Shown here in pieces: positions 1 through 8,047 of a DNA stretch of 64,000 nt (position 1 is its first letter; each line of letters opens with the position of its first letter). The notes under the pieces were generated by a model. The model had not been told where the DNA came from and did not search any database. It worked only from the letters and a program-made list of their open reading frames with translations. Position numbers and translations under genes: made by a program. Origin of the DNA: Bin87 sp034423575 (GTDB lineage: Bacteria; Chloroflexota; Dehalococcoidia; Lucifugimonadales; UBA3495); NCBI GenBank assembly GCA_034423575.1, contig DAOUIF010000041.1:1-64000 (forward strand), read 5' to 3'.

Positions 1-715
1 CCTTGGGGTCGTGGCCCGCGATGACGCCCAGTGTGAGCGCGCAGTCAGTTACGGTTCGTGAGATGGGGCCAATCGTGTCCGTCGACCAGCTGGCGCCGTC
101 GACCCCCGCGCGACTCACCCGCCCCCACGTGGGCCGGATGCCCACCAGGCCGGAGTTTGCCGCGGGCCCGCGTATGGAGCCGCCGGTGTCCTCGCCGAGG
201 GAAGTGGCGCACAGGAACCCCGCCGTGGCGGACCCGCTGCCGGTGCTTGACGTTCCCGGGTTCCGGTTGGTGTCCCATGGGTTGCGGGCCGGCCCGAACC
301 AACTGCTGATCGGATCGCCCATGGCGAACTCGCTCATGTTGGTCTTGCCGATGATCACGGCGCCGGCGTCCTTGAGCTTGGCCACCACCGTCGCGTCCGT
401 ATCCGGCACGAAGTCGGCGCGGATCTTGGAGCCGTCGCTGTTGCGAATCCCCGCCGCGTAGATCTGGTCCTTCACCCCCACCGGGACGCCGTGCAGCGGG
501 CCCCGGAAGTTGCCTGCTGCGGCCTCGTCGTCCAGCCGCCTGGCGTCGGCGCGGGCCTCCTCAGCGCACACCGTGATGTAGGCGTTCAGCTTATCGCCCA
601 CCGCGTCGATGCGAGCCAGGTATGCGTCCGTCGCCTCGACGGCCGACACCTCACCGGCGCGGATCGCGGTGGCCAGCTCGGATGCAGACAGGAACGGTAT
701 TTCGGACGGCGTCAT
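1..715 (-). CDS. Amidase, GatA/AtzE-like (N-terminal part, runs off the window)
   Basis: This is the first 238 residues of an amidase-signature hydrolase that continues beyond the left edge. The amidase Lys-Ser-Ser triad is visible: Lys in GVKDQ, a Ser in the GTSSTGSGS stretch and the nucleophile region GSIRGPA. These enzymes hydrolyse amides or act as glutaminase subunits; the substrate here is unknown. The ATG at 713-715 overlaps the stop of the upstream small gene (ATGA), so the two are translationally coupled. It closely resembles the complete amidase at 51749-53170 (shared NPWDTNRNPGTSS and SLGEDTGGSIRGPA), and both follow a similar small gene, so the two loci are paralogous. Confidence 0.9.
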   Translation of the reverse strand, partial: MTPSEIPFLSASELATAIRAGEVSAVEATDAYLARIDAVGDKLNAYITVCAEEARADARRLDDEAAAGNFRGPLHGVPVGVKDQIYAAGIRNSDGSKIRADFVPDTDATVVAKLKDAGAVIIGKTNMSEFAMGDPISSWFGPARNPWDTNRNPGTSSTGSGSATAGFLCATSLGEDTGGSIRGPAANSGLVGIRPTWGRVSRAGVDGASWSTDTIGPISRTVTDCALTLGVIAGHDPK

Positions 716-909
716 TCTGCCACCTCCATGTCGGCCGGGTGCGTGACGGCCAGGTACTCCTCCAGGTTGAACCCGGGCGGGTTGATGGCGGCCATCTCCT
801 CCAGCATCGCGTTCAGGCTATGGGTGACCTGGCTCAGCTCCGGCTCGCTCAAGGTGAGCCCCACCGCCTTGGCCAAAGCCTGGATTTCGTCGTTGTTCAA
901 ATCGCTCAT
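712..909 (-). CDS. AtzG-like (DUF4089-type) small amidase partner
   Basis: This 65-aa protein begins MSDLNNDEIQALAKAVGL and is mainly helical and acidic. It resembles the GatC-like AtzG/DUF4089 family, small subunits that bind and stabilise amidases such as AtzE. The start was placed at the internal ATG 907-909 because a GGAG box lies about 7 nt upstream; a longer reading frame exists but its extra residues are not conserved with the paralogue. It overlaps the downstream amidase by 4 nt. A homologous small gene precedes the amidase at 51749. Family assignment is by pattern and is moderately sure. Confidence 0.75.
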   Translation of the reverse strand: MSDLNNDEIQALAKAVGLTLSEPELSQVTHSLNAMLEEMAAINPPGFNLEEYLAVTHPADMEVAE

Positions 910-922
910 GAAAACTCCGTTG

Positions 923-1354
923 TCACTGTCGCGGATCAATGACTCCCACAAACGGGAAACGTTGGAAATCGCTGTCAATGGTGCAGATTTGGGTGACGCC
1001 ATGCTCTCGCATCAGAACGGCAGTATGCAGATCGTGAACTCGGTTACGGCGAACTTCGGGCAGTTCGGATATCGTCTGAGCTAACACTGGCATGTGCCTG
1101 GTTGTGGGAAGCAACAGGCGGAAACCCAGCGCAGCTAACAAGCCGGCAATGTAACGTCGCGCCTCGTCTAAGCTCCATGGCTGGCTGGACACCCGCGGAT
1201 GTGTGACCACTCGAAAAAACTCGTAGCAGATATTCCACGTTAGCAATCCAGAAGAAGGTGTGTTGGCAACCTCTGCGATGCGCCGACGACAGGCGTCGTG
1301 GAATTCCGTATCGTCTCGAGCGGCATAAACGAGCACATTAGGATCGAAAACCAT
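923..1354 (-). CDS. vapC: VapC-type PIN-domain ribonuclease toxin
   Basis: The 143-aa protein has a single PIN domain. The usual acidic metal site is visible as D4 (MVFDPNVL), E45, D108 (VHDLHTA) and D127/D129 (TIDSDF). VapC toxins are Mg-dependent endoribonucleases that usually cut tRNA or rRNA. The start overlaps the end of the upstream vapB-like antitoxin by 17 nt, the normal antitoxin-toxin order. All catalytic acids are present, so the toxin is probably active. Base composition here is lower in GC than in the flanking amidase genes, which fits mobile toxin-antitoxin cargo. Confidence 0.85.
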   Translation of the reverse strand: MVFDPNVLVYAARDDTEFHDACRRRIAEVANTPSSGLLTWNICYEFFRVVTHPRVSSQPWSLDEARRYIAGLLAALGFRLLLPTTRHMPVLAQTISELPEVRRNRVHDLHTAVLMREHGVTQICTIDSDFQRFPFVGVIDPRQ

Positions 1355-1724
1355 CGTATTCGTCCATCACGCGGCGGAGCTCCTCTTTGTTGGCGATGTC
1401 AACCAGCAGCTCACGGCCCCGCCACTTTGGAAGCCGTTCCATCAATTCCTTAACAGTTTCCGGTGGAAGTTGCCCATCATCGGTGTCCATCACCTGGTAG
1501 AGTTCCTCTTTGTTGGTGATGTCAACCAACTCTCCGCCACTGTTCCACTTGGGCAACTCGGGCCATGGATCTTCCGGTTTGTCGGAAACCGCTTGTATCC
1601 GGACCTCGTCGAGGATGTTGAGAATTCCGGCCTCAGCCAGCGCAGATGCCGTTGTACCGCGCCGCTTGGCCTCCGCGTACAGCCGCTCCACTATAGCTTC
1701 GTCGATGTTCAGCGTCGTTTGCAT
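1338..1724 (-). CDS. vapB: VapB-type antitoxin with duplicated C-terminal segment
   Basis: The 128-aa protein starts at ATG 1722-1724 (MQTTLNIDEAIVERLYAEAK), a ribbon-helix-helix-like beginning typical of antitoxins that bind their own promoter. Residues 57-84 and 98-125 are two copies of one 28-residue block (LPKW...VDI.NKEEL..VMD..DG) with 18 identical positions. In VapB proteins the C-terminal tail wraps the toxin, so the duplication would double the toxin-binding segment; that is inference. Frames upstream of this ATG have no family-like sequence. It overlaps vapC by 17 nt. Confidence 0.8.
   Translation of the reverse strand: MQTTLNIDEAIVERLYAEAKRRGTTASALAEAGILNILDEVRIQAVSDKPEDPWPELPKWNSGGELVDITNKEELYQVMDTDDGQLPPETVKELMERLPKWRGRELLVDIANKEELRRVMDEYDGFRS
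1350..1556 (-). repeat. Tandem duplication inside vapB
   Basis: The segments 1350-1433 and 1473-1556 are diverged direct copies of 84 bp, seen both in DNA (shared CCTCTTTGTTGG and GATGTCAACCA words) and in protein (18 of 28 residues identical). They are spaced 123 bp apart, an exact multiple of three, so the frame is kept. Confidence 0.85.
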
Positions 1725-1756
1725 AATGCTCAACCCTGTACCGGATCTACAATAGA

Positions 1757-3091
1757 TTACACCGTCTGCCCCGTAAACCGCCAACTCCCCAGCAGCGCCG
1801 CCGGCACGTGCATCGCCACGCCGGCCTCGTTCAGGTTCAGATGCGCTGTGTCGGACAGGGCTTGGCACCCGGCCAGTGCCTCCACGTAGCTTTGGGTGAA
1901 GCGCAGGTTCTTCACCGGGGTCGTGATTTCGCCGTTTTCGATCAGGAAGGTGCCGTCCCGCGTCATTCCGGTCATCACGCACCCGCGGTTGTGCGACAAC
2001 CTAGTGTAATAGAAGCGCGTGATGTACAGCCCTCGGTCCACGGACGCTATCATCTGCTCCTTGGTCCGGTCGCCGGGGCGCATGAACAGGTTGGTGGCGG
2101 TCGGCCCGCCCGTCGCTCCCCGCTGGTGGCCGGTGGATCCGACACCGTCTTTGGCGGCGGTGTACGTGTTGTGCACCGGCCCCTGCACCACGCCCTCGGA
2201 CACGATGTTCACCCGCTGCCGCGGCACGCCCTCCGCGTCGAAGGGCACCGGCCACCCGGCCGGATCCAACCCGTCGTCATGGATGGAAACCAGGGAGCTC
2301 ATGGCCGGCTGCCCCTGTAGGCCGCTCATCCAACTCCGCCTGTCCTGCACCATCTGCGCCCCCATGCCGTAGAAGCTCAAAGCTTCCAGCATGTCGTCCA
2401 CCGCGTAGTTCTCCAGCACCACCGGATACTCTCCCGGATCCAGATCCTGGGGGTTGCGGCCACGGACGGCTTTGCCGATGGCCTCGTCGGCCAGCGCCTC
2501 CCCGTCGATCACATCCATGCGCCAGCCCCCGCCCTTGGACCAACCCGCCGAGTCGTCGCTGCGCGCGGTGATGAGCAGGCCGGCGGAGGATCCCACGTGG
2601 TAGGCGTCCGCGCCCCGCGTGCTGACCACGGCCAGCTCCGTGGCGCCGGTGCGGCAAAAGCCGGCGGCGTCCAGCGACAGATCGGCGGCCTTGTGGCAAA
2701 CCATGCCGGCGATCCCAGCGCGCCGGTCGGCGTCGCATGCCGCCGTGGACTCGTCGTAAGCGGCCACGGATAGGGCCGGCGACGGTTCCGGCAATCCCGG
2801 AAAATCAGGATCCTCGGGCATGAGCCAGGCATACTCGCCAGCCTGGCGCACCGCGTCGGACAGCCCTGCTCCAGACAGGTTGTTGGTGACCGCGCGCCCC
2901 TGGCGTTTGCCCATGGCGACCCGAACGTGGGCGATGGCGTCCTGGTGCGCCACGTTCTGGTGGATGCGGTTGTTGGCGAACCGGGTCAGTGCCTGCTCGG
3001 TCGCGGTCAGGTAGATGTCGCCGTCCGCGCCCGCCGGACAGTGGCGGAGCGCCTCGCGCAGCAAGGAGTGAATGTAATCGGCGCCGAGCAT
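1757..3091 (-). CDS. TldE/PmbA-family metalloprotease subunit
   Basis: The 444-aa protein matches the PmbA/TldD family and lacks the HExxxH zinc motif, which identifies it as the non-catalytic TldE-like partner. Family signatures include the N-terminal cage fold (TEQALTRFANNRIHQN) and the C-terminal region with FLIENGEI..PVKNLRF. TldD/TldE heterodimers form a cage protease that degrades unfolded peptides and in some bacteria trims peptide natural products or CcdA antitoxin. It lies downstream of the tldD-like gene on the same strand, separated by a repeat element. The RBS is weak, but the ATG start gives normal family length. Confidence 0.88.
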   Translation of the reverse strand: MLGADYIHSLLREALRHCPAGADGDIYLTATEQALTRFANNRIHQNVAHQDAIAHVRVAMGKRQGRAVTNNLSGAGLSDAVRQAGEYAWLMPEDPDFPGLPEPSPALSVAAYDESTAACDADRRAGIAGMVCHKAADLSLDAAGFCRTGATELAVVSTRGADAYHVGSSAGLLITARSDDSAGWSKGGGWRMDVIDGEALADEAIGKAVRGRNPQDLDPGEYPVVLENYAVDDMLEALSFYGMGAQMVQDRRSWMSGLQGQPAMSSLVSIHDDGLDPAGWPVPFDAEGVPRQRVNIVSEGVVQGPVHNTYTAAKDGVGSTGHQRGATGGPTATNLFMRPGDRTKEQMIASVDRGLYITRFYYTRLSHNRGCVMTGMTRDGTFLIENGEITTPVKNLRFTQSYVEALAGCQALSDTAHLNLNEAGVAMHVPAALLGSWRFTGQTV

Positions 3092-3130
3092 TTTGTTTTA
3101 CCTGGTGCGTGTTGACTTTTTGAAAGTCAT

Positions 3131-3232
3131 ACCGTCGTTCCTGCGAAAGCAGGAACCCAGAGAAGCCTCTGCCGCAGAAACGTTGGCCTCATTTTGTACA
3201 TTCTGGATTCCGGCTTTCGCCGGAATGACGGT
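3131..3232. repeat. REP-like double hairpin between tldD and tldE
   Basis: Two hairpins face each other: GTTCCTGCGAAAGCAGGAAC near 3136-3155 and ATTCCGGCTTTCGCCGGAAT near 3207-3226. The two outer arms are also imperfect inverted copies (ACCGTCGTTCC versus ACCGTCATTCC). This is the common form of bacterial REP/BIME elements. It could stabilise or attenuate the tldD-tldE transcript. One copy was found in the window. Confidence 0.8.
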
Positions 3233-3243
3233 TGTTTTGGCGG

Positions 3244-4701
3244 TTAGCGCATCACGCCGACGCGCACGTTGCGGAACCGCGACGGACTTGCGCCATGGCT
3301 GGTGTGCGCGATTTGGCCGGGCTGCCCCTTCCCACATCGCGGCGTGCCCCAAAGCTGCCAGTGCTCCGGTCCGCACACCGCGTCGCAGCTCCGCCAGAAC
3401 TCAGGCGTAATGCCGGTGTAGGTGCAGTTGCGCAGGAGCCGACCCAGCTTGCCGTTCTTGATCTCACGCCCGACCTCGGTGCCAAACTGGAAGTTGTACC
3501 GCCGGTCGTCAATCGACCACGACCGGTTCGTCTCCAGGTAGATGCCGTCATCGGTGTCCGCGATCAGGTCGTTCAATGTCCACTCGCCCGGCTCCAGGCT
3601 CACGTTGGTCATGCGGATGAGAGGGATGCGGTTCCACGACGACGCCCGCATGCAGCCGTTGGACGGCATGCCCAGCCGGGTCGCCGACTCCCGGCTCATC
3701 AGGTACCCGACAAACTGCCCGTTGCGGATGATGTCCGTCGCCTGCGCCGGCAAACCCTCATCGTCCCACCCGAAGGTGCCCAGCCCGGTGGCGCTGGTGC
3801 TGTCTGCGGTGATGTTTACCTGCTCCGACCCATACCGGAAATCGTTGAGCAGATCAGGGGTCAGAAACGACGTCCCGGCGAACGCGGCCTCGTCCCCCAG
3901 CGCCCGGTCCAGCTCAACCGCATGGCCGCACGACTCGTGGATCTGCAACGCCAACTGGCTGCTGTCGATGATCAGGTCGGTGTTAATGTTGGAGGGACAC
4001 GGCTCGGCAGTGAGCAACTCCGCGGCCTCTTCGGCCGTTCGGCGCGCGTTTCCCGGCAGGTCCATGGCGACCACGTACTCCCAGCCGGCACACCCCTGCT
4101 GCCGCCCGTGAGACTGCGGATAAGAGCGTCGCTGGGTCTCGCCGTTGCCCACCGCGGTGGCCTGCACGCCGCCGCCGGCCTCGTAGATGGTCTGGGTCAC
4201 CAGCGACCCCTCGGTGTTGGCGAAGGTGCGCTCCTCCCGTATGAACACCACGTTGGCCATCCGCGCCGTGACTTTCGGTACGGCTGCCATCTCCCGGTCT
4301 GCTTCCAGCAGCAGGGCCAGCTTGTCCTCCAACGGCACCGCAAACGGATCGACACTAATCGGCGTAACGTAGCTGCCCCGGCTGGACACGGGCGAGCCCA
4401 ACAACTGCGCGGCCGTCATTCCCACCCCGTTCTGCCCCGCCGACGCCCGGGCAATCTGCACCGCCTGTGCCGCTGCCTGGTCGGCGGCCGCGGTGGTCAA
4501 CTCCCGCGTCGACGCGAACCCCCATGCTCCCTGGTACACTGCCCGAATGCCCAGTCCGACCGATTCGTCGGCGGTCATGGTCTCGACAACGCCGTTCCGC
4601 ACTACGATCCGCTGCTCCCGGTTGGCCACCAGGCGGATGTCGGCGTACTCCGCTCCCCGCCGGCGGGCGGTATCGAGGGCGGTTGCGATGAGGGGGTCCA
4701 T
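3244..4701 (-). CDS. TldD-family zinc metalloprotease
   Basis: The 485-aa protein carries the TldD zinc motif HESCGHAVELD (HExxGH with a downstream acid) in its central part and the family C-terminal region with the GGT/CGKGQPGQ-like turn. TldD is the catalytic half of the TldD/TldE cage protease. The start was placed at ATG 4699-4701 (MDPLIATALDTARRRGAEYADIR) because this aligns with the family N-terminus and a GGTGGTG box lies just upstream; 16 extra in-frame residues exist. It is transcribed with the TldE-like gene. Confidence 0.9.
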   Translation of the reverse strand: MDPLIATALDTARRRGAEYADIRLVANREQRIVVRNGVVETMTADESVGLGIRAVYQGAWGFASTRELTTAAADQAAAQAVQIARASAGQNGVGMTAAQLLGSPVSSRGSYVTPISVDPFAVPLEDKLALLLEADREMAAVPKVTARMANVVFIREERTFANTEGSLVTQTIYEAGGGVQATAVGNGETQRRSYPQSHGRQQGCAGWEYVVAMDLPGNARRTAEEAAELLTAEPCPSNINTDLIIDSSQLALQIHESCGHAVELDRALGDEAAFAGTSFLTPDLLNDFRYGSEQVNITADSTSATGLGTFGWDDEGLPAQATDIIRNGQFVGYLMSRESATRLGMPSNGCMRASSWNRIPLIRMTNVSLEPGEWTLNDLIADTDDGIYLETNRSWSIDDRRYNFQFGTEVGREIKNGKLGRLLRNCTYTGITPEFWRSCDAVCGPEHWQLWGTPRCGKGQPGQIAHTSHGASPSRFRNVRVGVMR

Positions 4702-4715
4702 TACACCACCACTGT

Positions 4716-5816
4716 TCACAGCTTCGCCAGCTCTAGCAAGGCAGAACACAGGCGACCTGTCAACAATTCAATGTGGTCGACAAAGCTGTCGGCATCGACC
4801 GCCCACCCTTCTCCCCACTTACTATTGTTGGCGGATATGAATGCGTCACTGCTGAACTCGCCTACATACTGTTTCTGGAATGTACGCAATTCTTCTGGAA
4901 GGTCATCAATGTAATCGACCGTAAACTCGAACCGGCCTCCGTCCGATACATAAAACCGGGCCAGATATAAGGCACGCGGCCACTTGGAACTGCGTCCCCT
5001 GACGGTAATGGCGGTTCTCCTGTAACGCAACTCTGCGCCGGCGTTTGTGACCGCATCCAGTAAAGAAACCATTGCATCACGCACATCCGGACGGAGTGCG
5101 TCGAGCAGTTCATCGCGGCTCAAATTCGGGCTTCGGGCATTACTACTGCTAGGCGCGTCTACCTGTCCGACTACCCTCGAAACCAGCGCATGACCGAACG
5201 ACCCAGGGTACTGCTTGACTTCTACCGCTAACACCTCGAGGTTGTCTCGCGTTTGTTCATTCAGGAACTTGACCACCCGCTCCAACTCGGCAGGTATTTC
5301 ATCGGCAACGAAGAGAAGCCTCAAGCGGTTGGCGTCCAGATTCGTTGCTGCCCGTTCCCAAAAGTCGTTTGTAATATCCTCCACATCCGATGCTTCGTCG
5401 GGATCTAGCAATTTGCCAAGTTCCTCGACGGGGCTAACTCCCCGTTTCGTGGCGTCCTCCTGGAAGGCCTGTTTCATTTCATCGCCCGACCATACTCCCG
5501 CAGCAGTGGCAGCGTAGTCCAGCATCTGCCCAACGATATTGCGCCGGATCTCCCGGTTCGAACTCCGTTTTACCTCAACCAGTGTAGGACGGGCGTCTTG
5601 GTCAATCAGCAAATGATCAACCGCCCAGCCTTCCACCGGCATCTCCCGTCGAATGAGAATCCAGCGCAGCGGGTCGGACGGGCGGATCTGATCACCGCCC
5701 AGCAACTCCGGGTGCTGTCCAATCAACTCCTGGAGCAATTCTTCAGTTTCGAATCGCTCCTCGACTACTGGTTCCAGCCCACCGTTGGCGTTGCGGATGT
5801 AGATTTTCTCGGCCAT
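4716..5816 (-). CDS. PD-(D/E)XK nuclease-like protein of unknown role
   Basis: The 366-aa protein has an N-terminal core in which D67 (WAVDHLLID) is followed by E81-V-K83 (LVEVKRSSNREI), the D...ExK arrangement of restriction-endonuclease-like folds, then RRNIVGQMLDYA, a helix often seen in NucS/DUF91-like and related families. The C-terminal half (about 230-366) is not recognised. No methyltransferase, helicase or other partner is adjacent. By eye it has lower GC than its neighbours, suggesting acquisition. It might be a stand-alone nuclease or defence protein; the function is not established. Confidence 0.65.
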   Translation of the reverse strand: MAEKIYIRNANGGLEPVVEERFETEELLQELIGQHPELLGGDQIRPSDPLRWILIRREMPVEGWAVDHLLIDQDARPTLVEVKRSSNREIRRNIVGQMLDYAATAAGVWSGDEMKQAFQEDATKRGVSPVEELGKLLDPDEASDVEDITNDFWERAATNLDANRLRLLFVADEIPAELERVVKFLNEQTRDNLEVLAVEVKQYPGSFGHALVSRVVGQVDAPSSSNARSPNLSRDELLDALRPDVRDAMVSLLDAVTNAGAELRYRRTAITVRGRSSKWPRALYLARFYVSDGGRFEFTVDYIDDLPEELRTFQKQYVGEFSSDAFISANNSKWGEGWAVDADSFVDHIELLTGRLCSALLELAKL

Positions 5817-5828
5817 GTGGGCTGCTCG

Positions 5829-6389
5829 CTACACCGGCAAAAACGGCTCGTCAGACGCCGGGGGCAACTGCTCGAAGGCGTTGATGTTGAAGGCCAGCAC
5901 CGAGTAATAGCCCATCAGGTTGGTCAGCTCGATCAGGCCGCGGTCCCCGAATTCGGCCCGCGCCGCATCGAACGTCTCCTGCGACACCCGCCGCGTGCGG
6001 AAGAATTCCCGGCCGTAGTTGATGACCGCCGATTCAGCGGCCGACAGCTCGGGCAGGTCCTGCTTGTCGCGCAAGGCGTCCACCAGCGCGTCGCTCAGCC
6101 CCGCCCTCCGTCCGGCCGCGGCGTGGGCGTGCCAGATGAATTGGCAATCCAGTTCGCGGGCGGTAGTTATCATGGCCAACTCCGCCACGCTGTCGGGCAG
6201 AGTCGAACCCCCAGCGCGGAGGTAGTCCCGCAACACCTCACCCCGCTGGGCGATCTCGGGCACGTGGAGCTGGACGGCGATGGGCCCGAACTCAGGCACC
6301 ACTCCGCCGCGTGCGGATACGATAGCGTCAAAAGCGTCAACTTGTTCCGGTGGCACGGCATCCCGGGACGCGATGGGGAAACGAGGCAT
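5829..6389 (-). CDS. Carboxymuconolactone decarboxylase/AhpD-like family protein
   Basis: The 186-aa all-helical protein matches the carboxymuconolactone decarboxylase family, with the family core ELAMITTARELDCQFIWHAHA. No CxxC redox pair of true AhpD is seen, only a single Cys in ELDCQF, so peroxidase-type chemistry is doubtful. A paralogue with the same organisation (EMDCQHIWNAHA) lies at 14880-15446. A GGAG box precedes the ATG. It sits just downstream of an LLM-family oxidoreductase on the same strand, so the two may act on the same compound. Confidence 0.8.
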   Translation of the reverse strand: MPRFPIASRDAVPPEQVDAFDAIVSARGGVVPEFGPIAVQLHVPEIAQRGEVLRDYLRAGGSTLPDSVAELAMITTARELDCQFIWHAHAAAGRRAGLSDALVDALRDKQDLPELSAAESAVINYGREFFRTRRVSQETFDAARAEFGDRGLIELTNLMGYYSVLAFNINAFEQLPPASDEPFLPV

Positions 6390-6422
6390 GGTGCGTTCTC
6401 CTGTGTGGTGTGGGTTGAATGA

Positions 6423-7433
6423 TTACTGGCAATGCGGAATGACTTCCTCCCCGAACAGCTGAATGGCTTCCATGATGCGCTCGTGGGGCGGCCCGCCGGA
6501 ATGGGCGTGGCGCAGGCGCAGCAGGAAGTAGTCGGCGCCCGTGGCATCCTTCCAGCGGTGGAACTCGTCCACCACCTCCTGCGGATTTCCCAGGATGAGT
6601 CTGTCGGGGCCAAGGTTGTCGATGTTGATCTGTGACTCCTCGGTGTACCTTCGAAACTCGTTGAGGCCGTTGCGCCAGTAGTATTTGTAGGCGTCAATCA
6701 CCTCGGGTCCGTACACCCGCTCGGCCTCGGCTCGGGTGGAAGCCACCCAGGCGTCGCGCATCAGGCATGTCACCGGTTCCTTGCCGGCCTCCTCCGCGGC
6801 GCGCTGGTAGGCGTTGGTCAGGGCGATGGTGCTCTCCAGGTCGGTGCTGGGGCCGGCCACGAAGCCGTCCGCGATGCGACCGGCCCGGCGGGCTCCGGGG
6901 GCGCGGCTTGCGCCTATCCAAAGCGGCGGAGACGGGTCGGAGTAAGGCTTGGGCGTGATGGTGAGGTCGTCCAGGTTGAAATGCTCGCCGGAGAACGAAA
7001 ACCTCGCACCGCTCCAGCACTGCCGGATGATCTCGATCTCCTCCTCGAAGCGGCTGACTCGCTGCTCGATGGCGATGTCAAACGTCCGGAAGTCCACCGG
7101 CTGGTAGCCCAGTCCTACGCCCAGGATGAACCGTCCCTTGGATACGATGTCCAGGGTGGTCACGTCCTCGGCCAGGTGAACCGGATGGTGCAGCGGCAGC
7201 AGGATGACCGATGTGCCCAAGTTCAGCGTCGTGGTCTGGGCGGCCACCGCGGCGGACACGATCAGCGGCGACGGCAGGAAGCCGTCCCTGTCCTGGTGGT
7301 GCTCGCCAAAGAAGCACGAGTCGAACCCGACCGACTCGGCCAGCTTCGCCTCCTCGACCACTTCATCGACCCGCAGCGCGAGGTTTTCTCCCGCCGGCGG
7401 GTCCGCAATGGAACTGTAGATGCCAAACTTCAT
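6423..7433 (-). CDS. LLM-class flavin/F420-dependent oxidoreductase
   Basis: The 336-aa protein is a luciferase-like monooxygenase-family TIM barrel. Typical blocks are visible: MKFGIYSS at the first strand, GFDSCFFGEHHQD, LGTSVILLPLHHPVHLAEDVTTLDIVS and GRFILGVGLGYQPVDF. The enzymes use FMN or coenzyme F420; the substrate cannot be read. The ATG at 7431-7433 was chosen because an AGAAGG box is 7 nt upstream; an in-frame TTG two codons earlier is less likely. The carboxymuconolactone-decarboxylase-like gene follows 33 nt downstream. Confidence 0.88.
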   Translation of the reverse strand: MKFGIYSSIADPPAGENLALRVDEVVEEAKLAESVGFDSCFFGEHHQDRDGFLPSPLIVSAAVAAQTTTLNLGTSVILLPLHHPVHLAEDVTTLDIVSKGRFILGVGLGYQPVDFRTFDIAIEQRVSRFEEEIEIIRQCWSGARFSFSGEHFNLDDLTITPKPYSDPSPPLWIGASRAPGARRAGRIADGFVAGPSTDLESTIALTNAYQRAAEEAGKEPVTCLMRDAWVASTRAEAERVYGPEVIDAYKYYWRNGLNEFRRYTEESQINIDNLGPDRLILGNPQEVVDEFHRWKDATGADYFLLRLRHAHSGGPPHERIMEAIQLFGEEVIPHCQ

Positions 7434-7467
7434 GCGCAAACCTTCTACGAATGCAGCGTTGGTCCGC

Positions 7468-8022
7468 CTACCGACTGCCCCTCCCGTTCTGGGCGATGGC
7501 CTCGGTGAGGCGGTTCAAAGCCTCCAGAAACGCCTCTTGCTGAGTGGCTGCCTGTGCCGCCGCCTGGCGCCGCTCCGCGGCAGCGCGCTCCTCGGCCTGG
7601 CGCCGTTCCGCTGTGGCTATCCGCCGTTCCTCTGCGGCTATCCGTCGTTCCTCGGCGGCGCGTTCTTCAGCGTGTTGGCGTTCCTCGGTTTCCTGCCGGC
7701 GCTGTTCCGTTACTTCCTCCATAAACGCTCTCATCATTTCCATCATTTGGTTATTGCGGTGCCGTTCGCGCAAGAAAAGCATGATGTCAGAACCTCCAAC
7801 GATGGTTACGGCGACGCTGCCGTGGATGAAACAATGGTTAAGTACCGACGTTGAGATGTATTTTGAGACAGGACCTGGCCGGCACTTCAATTCAGCCGCG
7901 GTCTCAATGGTGCAGGGTATCGCCGTGAAATACCACACCAGCCACGTTGCCGCGATCACCACCGCCCCGGCCAGGGCCGGCGCCCACAGAGCCACGACTA
8001 CCGTTCTGAAATCTGGCAGCAT
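7468..8022 (-). CDS. Membrane-anchored coiled-coil protein
   Basis: The 184-aa protein is of no recognised family. Residues about 8-32 form a hydrophobic membrane segment (VVVALWAPALAGAVVIAATW), and a second moderately hydrophobic stretch lies near residues 65-85. From about residue 105 the sequence is a highly charged Glu/Arg/Ala helix with repeats such as AEERRIAAEERRIATAERR, expected to be a long coiled coil. The ATG at 8020-8022 (MLPDFRTVVV) was chosen because the longer frame upstream is Ser/Arg-rich and overlaps the next gene. It lies between two LLM oxidoreductases. Confidence 0.6.
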   Translation of the reverse strand: MLPDFRTVVVALWAPALAGAVVIAATWLVWYFTAIPCTIETAAELKCRPGPVSKYISTSVLNHCFIHGSVAVTIVGGSDIMLFLRERHRNNQMMEMMRAFMEEVTEQRRQETEERQHAEERAAEERRIAAEERRIATAERRQAEERAAAERRQAAAQAATQQEAFLEALNRLTEAIAQNGRGSR

Positions 8023-8047
8023 TATAACCCCGCCAAACCGGCGGCGG

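Noticed and set aside
3232..4914. Plus-strand frame of 560 codons opposite tldD
   Set aside because: It is the shadow of the TldD-like gene: Arg/Pro/His-rich, no recognisable domain, while the minus strand carries the HExxGH protease.
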